From positions 37,793-101,792 of the forward strand of contig JAAYNA010000039.1 in NCBI GenBank assembly GCA_012521105.1: DNA of 64,000 bases. The letters run 5' to 3'. Source of the stretch: Clostridiaceae bacterium. Lineage in GTDB: Bacteria > Bacillota > Clostridia > DSM-8532. A program made the position numbers and the translations under genes. Within the stretch, counting starts at the first letter, position 1; every line of letters starts with the position of its first letter. The notes under the pieces were generated by a model. The model was not told the origin of the DNA and did not search any database. It saw only the letters and a list, made by a program, of their open reading frames with translations. Below are positions 17,805 to 26,448 of the stretch, piece by piece.

Positions 17805-18766
17805 TTCTTTCCACCTTCTTTTTCTTTATGCAGCTTATTGACTTCAATTCCAGTAACCTTGACAAATACATCCTCCAAAGTAGGACGCATTTCTTTTGCC
17901 TCAAATACAGAAATACCTTTTTTATCAAGGTATTGTAGGAGCGGTGATAGGGCGATCCTTTCTGGCGACGATATAAAGCAAGTGTTTCCTTCCTCTGCCT
18001 CAATACGAATTGTGGGAAAGTGCCGCTGAAGCTCGGCTTTTATTCCATTCGCATTATCATTCAACGTCAGTTTAATTATATGCTCCTTCTCCGCATTTTC
18101 CATCAGTTCTTCAACCGTACCTGATTTTACAATTTTTCCGTTTACTATAAAGGCGATTCTATCACAAATTCTCTGCGCATCTTCAATATAGTGTGTTGTT
18201 AGGAATACCGTAGTACCCTGACGCTTCAGATCCAAAATAAGGCTGCGAATTTGCCTTGCGCTTTCGACGTCAATACCTGTGGTAGGCTCATCCAGGAATA
18301 GAATCTTTGGCTTATGGATAATACCTGCTGCAATGGTAAGCTTACGCCGCATTCCCTTTGAATACGCCCTGAAAGGACGTCTGCCTGCATTTTTCAGGCC
18401 GAACCATTCAAGCAATTCCTTTGCCCGTTTTTCACGCTCGGCTTTTCTCATGCCATAAAGTGAAGCACAAAAGCAAAGATTATCATAGCCATCCATTTCA
18501 TCGTAGAGATTGCTTTCATCTGCCACGACACCCATAATGCTTTGTGCCTTTTTTATATCTTTTATGCTGTCAATGCCGTCTATAAATATAGTGCCGGCAG
18601 TAGGTCTGCATAAGCCGATTAGCATATTGATGGTAGTTGTCTTTCCTGCTCCGTTAGGACCTAAAAAACCAAAGATTTCACCCTGTTCAATATCAAAAGA
18701 AATACCGTCTACCGCTGTGAAATCACCATATTCTTTTTTAAGATTTCTGACACTTACAATGCCCAT
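17801..18766 (-). CDS. ABC transporter ATP-binding protein (CcmA/DrrA-like)
   Basis: 321 residues. Walker A GPNGAGKTT is at residues 36-44, the signature YSKGMRRKL near 135, Walker B ILFLDEPTTGID near 153-164, and the H-loop TTHYIED near 192. A C-terminal ~90-residue extension is typical of DrrA-like exporters. It works with the ABC-2 permease encoded immediately downstream and is third after the ArsR gene and its operators. The substrate is unknown; metal-responsive control would suggest metal or metal-complex export, but this is inference. Confidence 0.88.
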   Translation of the reverse strand: MGIVSVRNLKKEYGDFTAVDGISFDIEQGEIFGFLGPNGAGKTTTINMLIGLCRPTAGTIFIDGIDSIKDIKKAQSIMGVVADESNLYDEMDGYDNLCFCASLYGMRKAEREKRAKELLEWFGLKNAGRRPFRAYSKGMRRKLTIAAGIIHKPKILFLDEPTTGIDVESARQIRSLILDLKRQGTTVFLTTHYIEDAQRICDRIAFIVNGKIVKSGTVEELMENAEKEHIIKLTLNDNANGIKAELQRHFPTIRIEAEEGNTCFISSPERIALSPLLQYLDKKGISVFEAKEMRPTLEDVFVKVTGIEVNKLHKEKEGGKK

Positions 18767-18769
18767 AAT

Positions 18770-19177
18770 CTAAGTTCTCCCTTTCATCTGTACTCGGGCC
18801 ATGGAAGTCAAATGCACTTTCTCGGAGCATTCTTTTCCAGACTCATGCACATGGCATTTATCTCTCTTTTTCTGCGTGCAGTCTTCTTCCTCGGGTTTGC
18901 AGGTCTGTCTTTGAATTGCAGCCATTTTCTCAAATTCAGAGGCAAGTGTCAGCAGATGCTTAGGTTCTACATAATAATGCATGAAGTATCCGCGCCTCTC
19001 TCCTATAATTAAACCCGCCTCGCGCAGAATTTTTAAATGCTGCGATATGGCAGCCTCCGTCAATCCGAGATGGCGAGCCAATGCACCCACACAATAGTTT
19101 CTCTGTAATAACAGTCTTACTATTTTTAGCCTTGTATCGTCAGCAATTGCTTTCAATAACGCAAGGGTGTTATCCAA
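18770..19177 (-). CDS. ArsR/SmtB-family regulator with a cysteine-rich tail
   Basis: About 135 residues. A winged helix-turn-helix (residues 5-85) has recognition helix GLTEAAISQHLKIL and wing ERRGYFMHYYV. The C-terminal tail carries four Cys and two His in the stretch CKPEEEDC...KCHVHESGKEC, suited to metal or thiol sensing. AAGGAGG lies only 2 bases from a GTG at 19183, so the in-frame TTG at 19177 (8-base spacing) is the better start. It is the first gene of the regulator-ATPase-permease operon (3 bases before the ATPase), with two palindromes directly upstream: classical autoregulated metalloregulator architecture. Confidence 0.85.
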   Translation of the reverse strand: MDNTLALLKAIADDTRLKIVRLLLQRNYCVGALARHLGLTEAAISQHLKILREAGLIIGERRGYFMHYYVEPKHLLTLASEFEKMAAIQRQTCKPEEEDCTQKKRDKCHVHESGKECSEKVHLTSMARVQMKGRT

Positions 19178-19189
19178 AAGCACAACCTC

Positions 19190-19258
19190 CTTTTAATTAA
19201 GCAATTACTTAATTAAAAGATATTACATTAATCTAATTAAGTCAATACTTAATTAGAT
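19190..19258 (-). promoter_or_regulatory. Two ArsR-type operators with overlapping promoter
   Basis: Palindrome 1 (19190-19219) has perfect 12-bp arms CTTTTAATTAAG/CTTAATTAAAAG and a 6-base spacer. Palindrome 2 (19231-19258) has perfect 11-bp arms ATCTAATTAAG/CTTAATTAGAT with the same spacing. The shared core is AATTAAG-N6-CTTAATT. On the minus strand a TTGACT -35-like element lies inside palindrome 2, so repressor binding would block the polymerase. Confidence 0.75.
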
Positions 19259-19352
19259 TTCATATAATCAGCAAATCTCATTGCATCATAAATTAACTCA
19301 TTGTTAATTCTAACCCTGAGGGAGTGGCTATACATTTAAGGGGAAGACAGGA

Positions 19353-19388
19353 ACAGGGACTTTATCTGATTTATGACAAAGTCCCTGT
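19353..19388 (-). terminator. Hairpin after the EFR1 gene (REP-like)
   Basis: Perfect 11-bp stem ACAGGGACTTT/AAAGTCCCTGT, 7 bases after the stop of the EFR1 gene on the minus strand. There is no U-run, so it is a weak terminator at best. The sequence resembles the other CAGGGAC/GTCCCTG hairpins in the window. Confidence 0.5.
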
Positions 19389-19395
19389 CTCACGC

Positions 19396-20394
19396 TTACT
19401 TCCGTTGAATTAGAAGCTTATCGGTAATACCACGGAGCATAATAACAATTACCATTCCGATCCTGGTACTGAGAATTCTAAGCATAATTGGTTTTTTCTG
19501 ACGCAGATGCTGCGTACTTTCCTTCGTGTGTTTAATTAAAAGCTCTTCATCTTTAAGTTTTTTTCGATTATAATAGTCGATTTGATCAATACCCTTAACG
19601 TAAATGGCGTGTTTTGGACAGATATTGATGCATTTTTGGCAACTGAAACATTTGCTAAGGTTCTGTACAGGATATGGCTCCAGTGATAATGCTCCGACAG
19701 GGCACTCTTTTTGGCATAAACCGCATTTCACACATTTATCCTGGTAAACCAGCAATGAAGTTTCATTTATTAAATCAATCTCTCTGGATCTGACTGTATT
19801 TGAAACCCATCTTCTTATTTTGCTGTATCCAGGTTTTTTTATTTTTTTCCCTTCCGAAAAATCCCGGTAGATAGTAATCAGTTTTTCTGAAAACTCCTTT
19901 ATTTGAGCCGCATCAAAACTATTTGGTCTTCCAATTCCGTCAAAAAAAGACTTAAAAAAAGGTGTTCCATGCTTAATTGAACCCAGCACAATCGGATGGC
20001 TCGGGTTGCCCAAAAAACCCAGGGAGGCAACTACCTGTATGTTTTTTGCACTTAAAGCATCCATAAAGATCTCTCTGCTTCCCCAGTAACCCATGGTTGA
20101 GCATGGGCAAAGTACTGTAAATGCCGGAACTTTGTATGTAAAGGTTTTTGAGCGCTCAATAAAGTTCATTACAATCTTTGCCGGGTAACCACCATATACC
20201 GGGGAGGCAAATCCCAATAAATCGCAATCATAACAGATGCTGTCTTCGTTTTCCACAGTTCTCAATTTACAGCTATGCCCTTTGGAAGTAAGGTAATACT
20301 GAAGTAATTTAAGTCCGTATTTTGTGTTTCCCGTTGCTGAAAAGTAGTAAATCTTAATATTCAGGCTCTTTCTCCCTTCAGCTGAAGAATTCAT
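19396..20394 (-). CDS. EFR1-family ferrodoxin (flavodoxin domain plus two 4Fe-4S clusters)
   Basis: About 332 residues. The N-terminal flavodoxin-like domain has the FMN phosphate loop SATGNTKYG near residues 20-28. The C-terminal half carries two CxxCxxCxxxC clusters, CVKCGLCQKECP near 222 and CFSCQKCINICP near 250, of the bacterial ferredoxin kind. Such EFR1 proteins are cytosolic electron carriers of unknown partner. The start at 20394 is chosen because AAGGAG is 9 bases upstream; the first ATG (20403) abuts that site. A palindrome similar to that of the TetR gene at 20472 lies upstream, so the pair is probably co-regulated. Confidence 0.85.
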   Translation of the reverse strand: MNSSAEGRKSLNIKIYYFSATGNTKYGLKLLQYYLTSKGHSCKLRTVENEDSICYDCDLLGFASPVYGGYPAKIVMNFIERSKTFTYKVPAFTVLCPCSTMGYWGSREIFMDALSAKNIQVVASLGFLGNPSHPIVLGSIKHGTPFFKSFFDGIGRPNSFDAAQIKEFSEKLITIYRDFSEGKKIKKPGYSKIRRWVSNTVRSREIDLINETSLLVYQDKCVKCGLCQKECPVGALSLEPYPVQNLSKCFSCQKCINICPKHAIYVKGIDQIDYYNRKKLKDEELLIKHTKESTQHLRQKKPIMLRILSTRIGMVIVIMLRGITDKLLIQRK

Positions 20395-20433
20395 TTTTCT
20401 CATCTCCTTTTCTAAATAACTTGATTCTTATAT

Positions 20434-20454
20434 GACTAACTTACCAGTTGGTTA
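20434..20454 (-). promoter_or_regulatory. Imperfect TetR-type operator before the EFR1 gene
   Basis: The sequence TAACTTACCAGTTGGTTA (within this span) is an imperfect palindrome and differs only slightly from the perfect palindrome before the neighbouring TetR gene (TAACTAACCAATTAGTTA). Its position between the TetR stop and the EFR1 start suggests EFR1 is a target of that repressor. Confidence 0.5.
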
Positions 20455-20471
20455 ATTTAGCTTAAAAATTT

Positions 20472-21086
20472 TTATGGCAGATGTGCTGCCAAATGTGTTC
20501 TTGTGTAAACTCGATAAAGAGTTTCGCGCAGTTCCTCCTCACTGACATTGTACAGGCTCTCCCACTGTTCTTTATATAACGCATAAGCCAGAAATGGTGT
20601 CAGGCCTGTAAAGAATTCCATAACAAGCAGTTCCTGTATGTCATCGGGAAAATGAAGGCCTTTCGCGTTATATTCCCTGCGAATTTTTTCAATTTCAGCA
20701 TTAATAATGATATTTCCAAGTTCCATTACTATAGAAGGTTTGGCATTATCTTTTGCCGACTCGGCTATGGCTATTTTTATTATTTTTCTGTTTCTTGTAA
20801 TAAAATCAATATAGGTATCAAACAGCTTTCTGTAATTGTCACCGGAAGAAATATCGGGTATGTTTCGGGCAGATTGGACCAACATATCCTTTGCATCTTT
20901 AAAAAGATTAGACAATATGGTTTCAAGTATTTCATTCTTACTTTTAAAATAATAATATATCAGAGCTTTATTTACACCGGCTTCCTTCGCTATTTTATCC
21001 ACTCTGGCACCGTCAAAGCCTTCTTCCGAAAATATTCTCTCGGCTGTTTTCAGTATTTTAGCTTTTGTTTCAACAGAGTCCCTCAT
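20472..21086 (-). CDS. TetR/AcrR-family transcriptional regulator
   Basis: 204 residues. The helix-turn-helix is near residues 8-54 with recognition motif GVNKALIYYYFKSKNEIL, followed by a helical ligand-binding domain. GGAGG lies 11 bases upstream of the ATG. It precedes EFR1 in the same direction (gap 77 bases) and both are preceded by similar operators, so it likely represses itself and EFR1. The signal could be redox or drug related; nothing in the sequence decides this. Confidence 0.87.
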   Translation of the reverse strand: MRDSVETKAKILKTAERIFSEEGFDGARVDKIAKEAGVNKALIYYYFKSKNEILETILSNLFKDAKDMLVQSARNIPDISSGDNYRKLFDTYIDFITRNRKIIKIAIAESAKDNAKPSIVMELGNIIINAEIEKIRREYNAKGLHFPDDIQELLVMEFFTGLTPFLAYALYKEQWESLYNVSEEELRETLYRVYTRTHLAAHLP

Positions 21087-21110
21087 ATACTTAAAAACCT
21101 CCGCAAAAAT

Positions 21111-21128
21111 TAACTAACCAATTAGTTA
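21111..21128 (-). promoter_or_regulatory. TetR-type operator
   Basis: Palindrome TAACTAA-CCAA-TTAGTTA, perfect 7-bp arms, 25 bases before the TetR start codon. It matches the imperfect copy before EFR1. Confidence 0.6.
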
Positions 21129-21266
21129 TATTTTATGAACAGTAAAAAGAATTGTCAATACATTAAAAGCCAAAGTTTTTATCTCTGGCCCCAAATTTTT
21201 GGATTATTTTGTTTTATGTTCCTATTTAAGCAAAAAGCTTTAATCACAATATACATATCTGCTCTT

Positions 21267-22247
21267 TCAAACCGTTGTTTTATATATTTCGGTTATGATT
21301 TTTTCCATTGGAAGTTCCTTGATGGATATATCAGAAAACTCACACATCTCCGACAACCGTTTTATAATTTCGTTAATGGAACTGTTTTCAAGATTAACTT
21401 CCAATGTGTACTCAAAATCCGAGTTCCTGTCAATCACTTTTATGCCTTCAAGTTTAATTTCAGCTACAGGTTTTGCAAGAACAAGGCGTATAATTTTTTT
21501 TGCTCCCAGATTCATTTTCAGCTTTTGCAGGGTATCATCAAAAACCTTCTGCCCATGATTAATTATAATTACCTTCCTGGCAAGCTGTTCAACATCCTCC
21601 AGATCATGTGTTGTGAGAATAAAAGTAACTCCCTGCCTGTTCATTTCCCTGATAAAGCTCCTGATTTTCTGTTTAGCTATGACATCCAGGCCTATCGTTG
21701 GTTCATCAAGGAATACAATTTTGGGCTTATGCAACATGGCCATTACAAATTCGCATTTCATCCGTTCACCGAGGGAAAGGACACGGGTGGGCTTTTCAAT
21801 TATATCTTCCAGTTCAAACATACCGATTAATTCTTTCAGCGTGTTCCTGTATTCTTTTTCAGGGATAGAATAAATAGCCTTGTTCATCTGAAAACTGTCT
21901 ACCGGCGGGATATCCCATACAAGCTGCGATTTCTGCCCGAATACCGCACCAATATGGTTCACATATGTATTTCTGTCTCTGAAAGGTGTATAACCCATAA
22001 CCGATATATGTCCGCTGGTAGGATACAGTGTTCCGGTAAGCATTTTTATCGTTGTGGATTTTCCCGCACCGTTAGGACCCAGAATACCGGTGATTTGTCC
22101 CTCATCAACCTGAAAAGATACATTATGAACCGCATTTACGCAAGTTCGTTCCCGGCGAAAAAAACTTTTTATAGTATCGGAAAAACTACTTCCCCTTCTG
22201 TATGTATAGTATGTTTTTGTTAAGTTTCTTACATCAATTATTGCCAA
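21267..22247 (-). CDS. ABC transporter ATP-binding protein (ABC-2 exporter)
   Basis: 326 residues. Walker A GPNGAGKSTT is near residues 58-67, the signature LSLGERMKCE near 158, Walker B IVFLDEPTIGLD near 178, and the H-loop TTHDLED near 214. The C-terminal domain is of the kind found in DUF990/ABC2_membrane_6 exporters (YbbA/Daunorubicin-like group). It is last in an operon with two permeases and a serine hydrolase, 4 bases after the preceding stop. Confidence 0.88.
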   Translation of the reverse strand: MAIIDVRNLTKTYYTYRRGSSFSDTIKSFFRRERTCVNAVHNVSFQVDEGQITGILGPNGAGKSTTIKMLTGTLYPTSGHISVMGYTPFRDRNTYVNHIGAVFGQKSQLVWDIPPVDSFQMNKAIYSIPEKEYRNTLKELIGMFELEDIIEKPTRVLSLGERMKCEFVMAMLHKPKIVFLDEPTIGLDVIAKQKIRSFIREMNRQGVTFILTTHDLEDVEQLARKVIIINHGQKVFDDTLQKLKMNLGAKKIIRLVLAKPVAEIKLEGIKVIDRNSDFEYTLEVNLENSSINEIIKRLSEMCEFSDISIKELPMEKIITEIYKTTV

Positions 22248-22251
22248 CCGT

Positions 22252-23037
22252 CTATCCTCCTACTCCTTCATACAAACGAATCATATGTCTGAACAAAAAG
22301 ATTCCTCCCATCGTAAAAACAAAGCACGGGAGTATGGCAATAAATGCCGTGCCATTGGCTTCCCCTAAAAGAGCTGCTGCAGGGAAGTATCCTATCATCG
22401 CAACGGGTATAATAAAAGAAGTAAAGCCTGAAATAGTTTTGTGGAATATGTTTTGCGGATATCTTCCAAAATATTTGATACTGTCAAAAATTTCGGGTAA
22501 TCTTGAGTTTCCCACCCATTTGAACGATGTTGCCGCCATAATGAGTGAAATGCCCATCATAACACAAACACCTGACATAAAAAGGACCAGGAATTGTAAA
22601 ACCATCAGGATTGAAACCGGCCCGATATGGGAAAGGGCAATGGCAAACATTACGCCTCCACCAAGAAAAAGACTGAGGCTGCTAAATTCAACAGTTGATG
22701 CAATCAGAAAAAAAAGGCAGTTAACCGGCTTTATTAATGCAATTTCCAGGCTGCCTTCAATAATGTGCCTCATTGTCGCCCATAAAACACCACTAAAGAA
22801 GATATTCGCTACTCCTGTTGACATTGTAAATACAGCCTGAATCAGTAAAACCTCGTATAGCGACCAGTTCGGGAATTCAGCTCCTGAACCATATATTAAC
22901 AGCGTAACCAGCGGAAAAAGAGTATTGCTTACAAGCATAATAAAGTTATCCAAAATAAAATTAAACCGATATGTCATCGCGGTTGATATCGATATTTTAA
23001 TACATTCCCTATATATTTCTATATATTTTTTCAGCAT
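22252..23037 (-). CDS. ABC-2 family permease (ABC2_membrane_6/DUF990-like)
   Basis: About 261 residues with six predicted helices. It begins MLKKYIEIYREC after AGGAGG (ATG 23037); a longer frame from 23064 would overlap the preceding gene. The N-terminal pattern (aromatic/basic residues then AMTYRFNFILD before helix 1) is typical of DUF990 permeases, which occur as pairs with one ATPase. Together with the next gene it forms the membrane channel. Confidence 0.82.
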   Translation of the reverse strand: MLKKYIEIYRECIKISISTAMTYRFNFILDNFIMLVSNTLFPLVTLLIYGSGAEFPNWSLYEVLLIQAVFTMSTGVANIFFSGVLWATMRHIIEGSLEIALIKPVNCLFFLIASTVEFSSLSLFLGGGVMFAIALSHIGPVSILMVLQFLVLFMSGVCVMMGISLIMAATSFKWVGNSRLPEIFDSIKYFGRYPQNIFHKTISGFTSFIIPVAMIGYFPAAALLGEANGTAFIAILPCFVFTMGGIFLFRHMIRLYEGVGG

Positions 23038-23056
23038 TTTTCCTCCTGCCACGCTA

Positions 23057-23875
23057 TTATGCACCCACTCCGGTAAACCTTTTCATTGATGAACGGTAGA
23101 CAATCTCACTAATCAGAGCTGTTACCACTACGGCAATAGCCTGCAGCCCAACAATCTGCGGAATCGGTATTGACACACCCGCAAGGGTATAGCGGCCTAT
23201 AAAAACCATCGCCGGAACATACGATACATACTGAAACGGTAGAAACAATAAAAGCTTTTGCAATATTTTCGGGAAAAACACCAGCGGGACCAGGCCACCT
23301 GAAAAAATACTCTGCAAAAGAAGATATACCCTGCGTACACCTGTAGCCTGCACAAGCCAGAAAGCCGTCAAGCCAATTGTATAGTTCAGGTACAGATTCA
23401 TCAGAAAGGCGAGGACCACCGATATGATTGTCCAGCCATAATTTGCGGGGCTTAAGTTTATTTTAAATATAAAACCAAAAATAAAAAGGCAGGGTATGAA
23501 CTCGAAAAACAAGCCAAGAATCCTATGCCCTATTTTTTGCGATAATGCAAAAAAACGGTGGTGTATTGGCCGTAGCGCAAAGGTCAGAAATTTTCCGGTT
23601 CTGACAAGCATCTGAAGATTCCAGTCTGCAAAATCCATCGTAATATACCCGATTAACGTAGTTATTCCAAAATAGGTCAGCATTTCAGAAAGCTCCATTC
23701 CATTGAGCGAAGTCTTCCCCGAATAAACAGCAGTCCAGATATAATACTGTACAATAAAATAAACCGGACCTACAAATATTGACACCATGGAATGTGTGCG
23801 GTATGCGCTCCATTCCTTATATGTAACCAGCGCTACAGCCTTGATCACCTTAAGTTTTTTTACAAGGAAATTCAT
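23057..23875 (-). CDS. ABC-2 family permease (second subunit)
   Basis: 272 residues, six predicted helices; the N-terminal MNFLVKKLKVIKAVALVTYK then YRTHSMVSIFVGP again fits DUF990-type permeases. The start ATG at 23875 shares its A with the last base of the serine hydrolase stop (TAATG), so translation is coupled. It pairs with the following permease and ATPase; the substrate is unknown. Confidence 0.82.
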   Translation of the reverse strand: MNFLVKKLKVIKAVALVTYKEWSAYRTHSMVSIFVGPVYFIVQYYIWTAVYSGKTSLNGMELSEMLTYFGITTLIGYITMDFADWNLQMLVRTGKFLTFALRPIHHRFFALSQKIGHRILGLFFEFIPCLFIFGFIFKINLSPANYGWTIISVVLAFLMNLYLNYTIGLTAFWLVQATGVRRVYLLLQSIFSGGLVPLVFFPKILQKLLLFLPFQYVSYVPAMVFIGRYTLAGVSIPIPQIVGLQAIAVVVTALISEIVYRSSMKRFTGVGA

Positions 23876-25023
23876 TATTTCAGCCCCGACCATATAATTG
23901 CAGATACATTGTATATCCCATGAGCATACCAGGCATCATTTTTAAAAGGCACAAACCACGAGGCAACAAGTTTCTCATACGGATCAATTATAAGTGCACA
24001 TGCCCCTGCTCCCTCGTGAAAATATGAACCTTTGGTATAAAATGTTGTCAGGTTATACCTCATATCTGGACCAAGGCCGTACAAACGCGGAACCCCTCCC
24101 GCATTCCAGCAGTAATCCTTTACATCCCCTGTGAGATAGAAAGTTGTCATTTTTTCAACAGCTTTTCTGCCAATAATTCGCCTACCTTCATATGTACCGT
24201 TATTCAGAAGCATAATTCCAAATTTATTCAGATCATAAGCAGTTGAAAACATTCCGCCACCGGTTGAAGGAATTCTGTCCCATATACTGCTCTTCTCTTC
24301 ATTATTTAAAAAGGATTGCATTCTTTTTTCCCTGCGTTCGTTCGGAATATTCATCCGCAAAACCTGTTCCCTCGTAGGTGTAAAACCTGTATCCTCCAAA
24401 CCGCATGGCTTAACAATGTTCTCCATAATATAGTCGTGGGCAAACATACCGCTGACTCTGGTAATAACCTCACCCAGTATAACGTAGCCAAAACTGCAAT
24501 ATGCCCATTCTTCTCCGGGTTCCCTGTACATTCCTGCAGAAAGGGCAGCCTCAATCCAGTTGGTTCCATTCATATTTTCTATAAAATACCACGGAGATTT
24601 AAAGTATTTGTTTTCAAATGATCCGGGATCGGAATACATACCAGATGTATGTGACAGCAGGTGAGCAATATTTACTTTGTTGAAGGGCTGTTCTTTGAAC
24701 TCATCAATAAACTCACCAACTGTCTGATCCAGCCTCAGCATCCCGTCCTCAGCCAGTTTGAATATCGCAACGGCGCAGAACAATTTGGTAATTGACGCAA
24801 TCCATTGTATCGTATCAGGTTGCAACTTTCGATTGTCGTCTTTGTACGATAGCTTTCCTATAGCTGCATTTGCAAATATTTTGCCATCTCTGGACAGGCA
24901 GTAGTTTGCAGACAGAAGTTCATTTGCATCTATCATCTTTTGAAAGTGTCTGTCCAGAACAGACATTCTTTCCTCGTTGTAGTTTACATCTGCAGGTGAA
25001 TAAGGAGTTTCAGCGCGTATCAT
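23875..25023 (-). CDS. Serine hydrolase of the beta-lactamase/PBP4* (class C-like) fold
   Basis: 382 residues. The SxxK nucleophile motif SITK lies near residue 78 (WIASITKLF). The second motif is AYCSFGYVILG near 163, where the usual Tyr-x-Asn is Tyr-Cys-Ser. The third motif region is HEGAG near 342, in place of KTG/HTG. There is no signal peptide, so it is probably cytosolic. The family includes esterases, D-amino-peptidases and penicillin-binding-like enzymes. The start ATG 25023 follows GAGGTGGAG. It heads an operon with an ABC-2 exporter (three genes), so it may modify or cleave the exported molecule. The motif variation argues against true beta-lactamase activity. Confidence 0.8.
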   Translation of the reverse strand: MIRAETPYSPADVNYNEERMSVLDRHFQKMIDANELLSANYCLSRDGKIFANAAIGKLSYKDDNRKLQPDTIQWIASITKLFCAVAIFKLAEDGMLRLDQTVGEFIDEFKEQPFNKVNIAHLLSHTSGMYSDPGSFENKYFKSPWYFIENMNGTNWIEAALSAGMYREPGEEWAYCSFGYVILGEVITRVSGMFAHDYIMENIVKPCGLEDTGFTPTREQVLRMNIPNERREKRMQSFLNNEEKSSIWDRIPSTGGGMFSTAYDLNKFGIMLLNNGTYEGRRIIGRKAVEKMTTFYLTGDVKDYCWNAGGVPRLYGLGPDMRYNLTTFYTKGSYFHEGAGACALIIDPYEKLVASWFVPFKNDAWYAHGIYNVSAIIWSGLK

Positions 25024-25257
25024 AAACTCCACCTCTTTCTTATTTAGTTTTTTCAAGCTATATTGGGTAGTTAAAAGACCGGTATTGCAATAAAGTACCT
25101 CAAAATGCTACAGACAGATGCATATCAGAGTACCGGAATATATTGCTTAAAACGTAATTAATAACTATTTTTATTATTGTATGAAATTCTCATATATAAT
25201 TCAATACCATAAATCAATTATACTTTTTCTTGATCTGACAGTACTTACGTTAAATAA

Positions 25258-25371
25258 CTATTTATCTTTATCTGCGCTGTAAAATGAATACCCATTCGCA
25301 TAAACCTTTTTGGCGATGTCTGAATACTTTCCAAAAACTGCTTTTAGCCTTCGTATATCCATCTCTGTCAT
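25258..25371 (-). CDS. Possible short ORF or gene remnant in the 25024-25519 gap
   Basis: 37 codons reading MTEMDIRRLKAVFGKY then SDIAKKVYANGYSFYS, composition like a real protein end, but with no ribosome binding site before the ATG. The frame is open further upstream. It is probably the tail of a decayed gene; no family is recognised. The rest of the 25024-25519 gap is AT-rich and shows nothing else I can support. Confidence 0.2.
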   Translation of the reverse strand: MTEMDIRRLKAVFGKYSDIAKKVYANGYSFYSADKDK

Positions 25372-25519
25372 GTTCAAATTGCCATAAAAAAAGAATGCAG
25401 AAGTCCTGTGGAAATACCTCAAACAGTGTAAGAAAACTGCTCCATGGGTTTTCGATTATATCTTCTCAACATAAAAAAACAGCTAACTGATACATTGTAT
25501 CAAATAGCTGCTCAACACA

Positions 25520-25602
25520 TGGTGCGGACAAAGGGACTTGAACCCCCACGGTTACCCGCCAGATCCTAAGTCTGGTGCGTCTGCCAATTCCGCCATGTCC
25601 GC
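25520..25602 (-). tRNA. tRNA-Leu (UAG)
   Basis: Complete cloverleaf with acceptor arms GCGGACA/TGTCCGC, discriminator A, encoded CCA, anticodon stem CCAGA/TCTGG with loop CTTAGGA (anticodon TAG), a long variable arm typical of leucine tRNA, and GGTTCAAGTCC T-arm. Confidence 0.95.
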
Positions 25603-25959
25603 ATATAAAATTGTCTGGAACTAATTATAAAATGGATTTTCCATTTTGTCAAACACAATTAAATGGTATTTCTCCCCACCTTGCACCTGGTAAGTTACCA
25701 ATTCTTCTGCCAGAATTAAAGAAGCACTCGATGAAAACTTCATGTTAGAATACACTTAAGCCATTATCCGGCATATGGATAAATGGATTGTAGGGTTACT
25801 TATAAATAGTGTTATTAAATGAGTTTAAGGTTTATTGGATTAAAGATGTATTCTAGTGCCAATTGGGTATTTTTTTACCAAAGTTATTGAAACCTATTAT
25901 GATAAGCCGATAAAATTAGCAGCAGATCCTATTACGAATATTAGTTTGAGGTATGTACT
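25603..25959. other. AT-rich intergenic region without gene
   Basis: 357 bases between tRNA-Leu and the orphan gene. An open stretch just before the orphan start reads KVIETYYDKPIKLAADPITN in one frame, possibly the end of a lost gene. I see no RNA gene, terminator or promoter I would defend. Confidence 0.4.
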
Positions 25960-26448
25960 ATGAATATTAGAGATGAAATGAACAAAATATATAAACCACT
26001 AGTTTTAAAGCAGAAAGAACTCATATCTGAATTGAAAAAATGTGGTGATTTCAAGTTTTCAAGTGGTTTTTTTAATAATCATTATCACAAAAACGAAATA
26101 GGTGTATATATTGCTGATTGTTTTCCCATTCCGGTAATTTCAATTAAAGGATTATGCGATATAGAAATCGACTTGGAAAGAATAAGCGTTACATCTAAAT
26201 TAGAAAAGAAAAATGTACTTATATTTGACTTTTCAAAAATTAATGATTTGACTTTTGAAATATATGGAGTGGAAGATTATCTGACAGATTATTATGCTCA
26301 TGGGAATAATATAAGTGATACATTACATAAAATAGAAAGCAGTGATGAACAGGCTTTTTTCTACCCCTTCTATTTTGATAATTCTGTAACGGGTAAAGAG
26401 ATTTGCAAACTGATTGAGTTTTTATTTAGCCATAATTTTTTCTACTAA
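25960..26448 (+). CDS. Hypothetical protein (orphan, AT-rich)
   Basis: 162 residues, GAGGT 7 bases before the ATG. It begins with a charged helix (residues 1-30), then mixed alpha/beta segments with aromatic clusters (FFNNHYHKN, YYAHGNN, FFYPFYFD) and no helices long enough for membranes. I recognise no family. It is noticeably more AT-rich than the pyr genes next to it, stands alone on the plus strand beside a tRNA gene and a REP-like hairpin, and has possible gene debris upstream; this setting suits a horizontally acquired gene or an orphan immunity-type protein, but that is only inference. Confidence 0.6.
   Translation: MNIRDEMNKIYKPLVLKQKELISELKKCGDFKFSSGFFNNHYHKNEIGVYIADCFPIPVISIKGLCDIEIDLERISVTSKLEKKNVLIFDFSKINDLTFEIYGVEDYLTDYYAHGNNISDTLHKIESSDEQAFFYPFYFDNSVTGKEICKLIEFLFSHNFFY

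Noticed and set aside
25284..25490. 68-codon plus-strand ORF near tRNA-Leu
   Set aside because: No ribosome binding site, odd composition and overlap with a more protein-like minus-strand remnant; not reported as gene.
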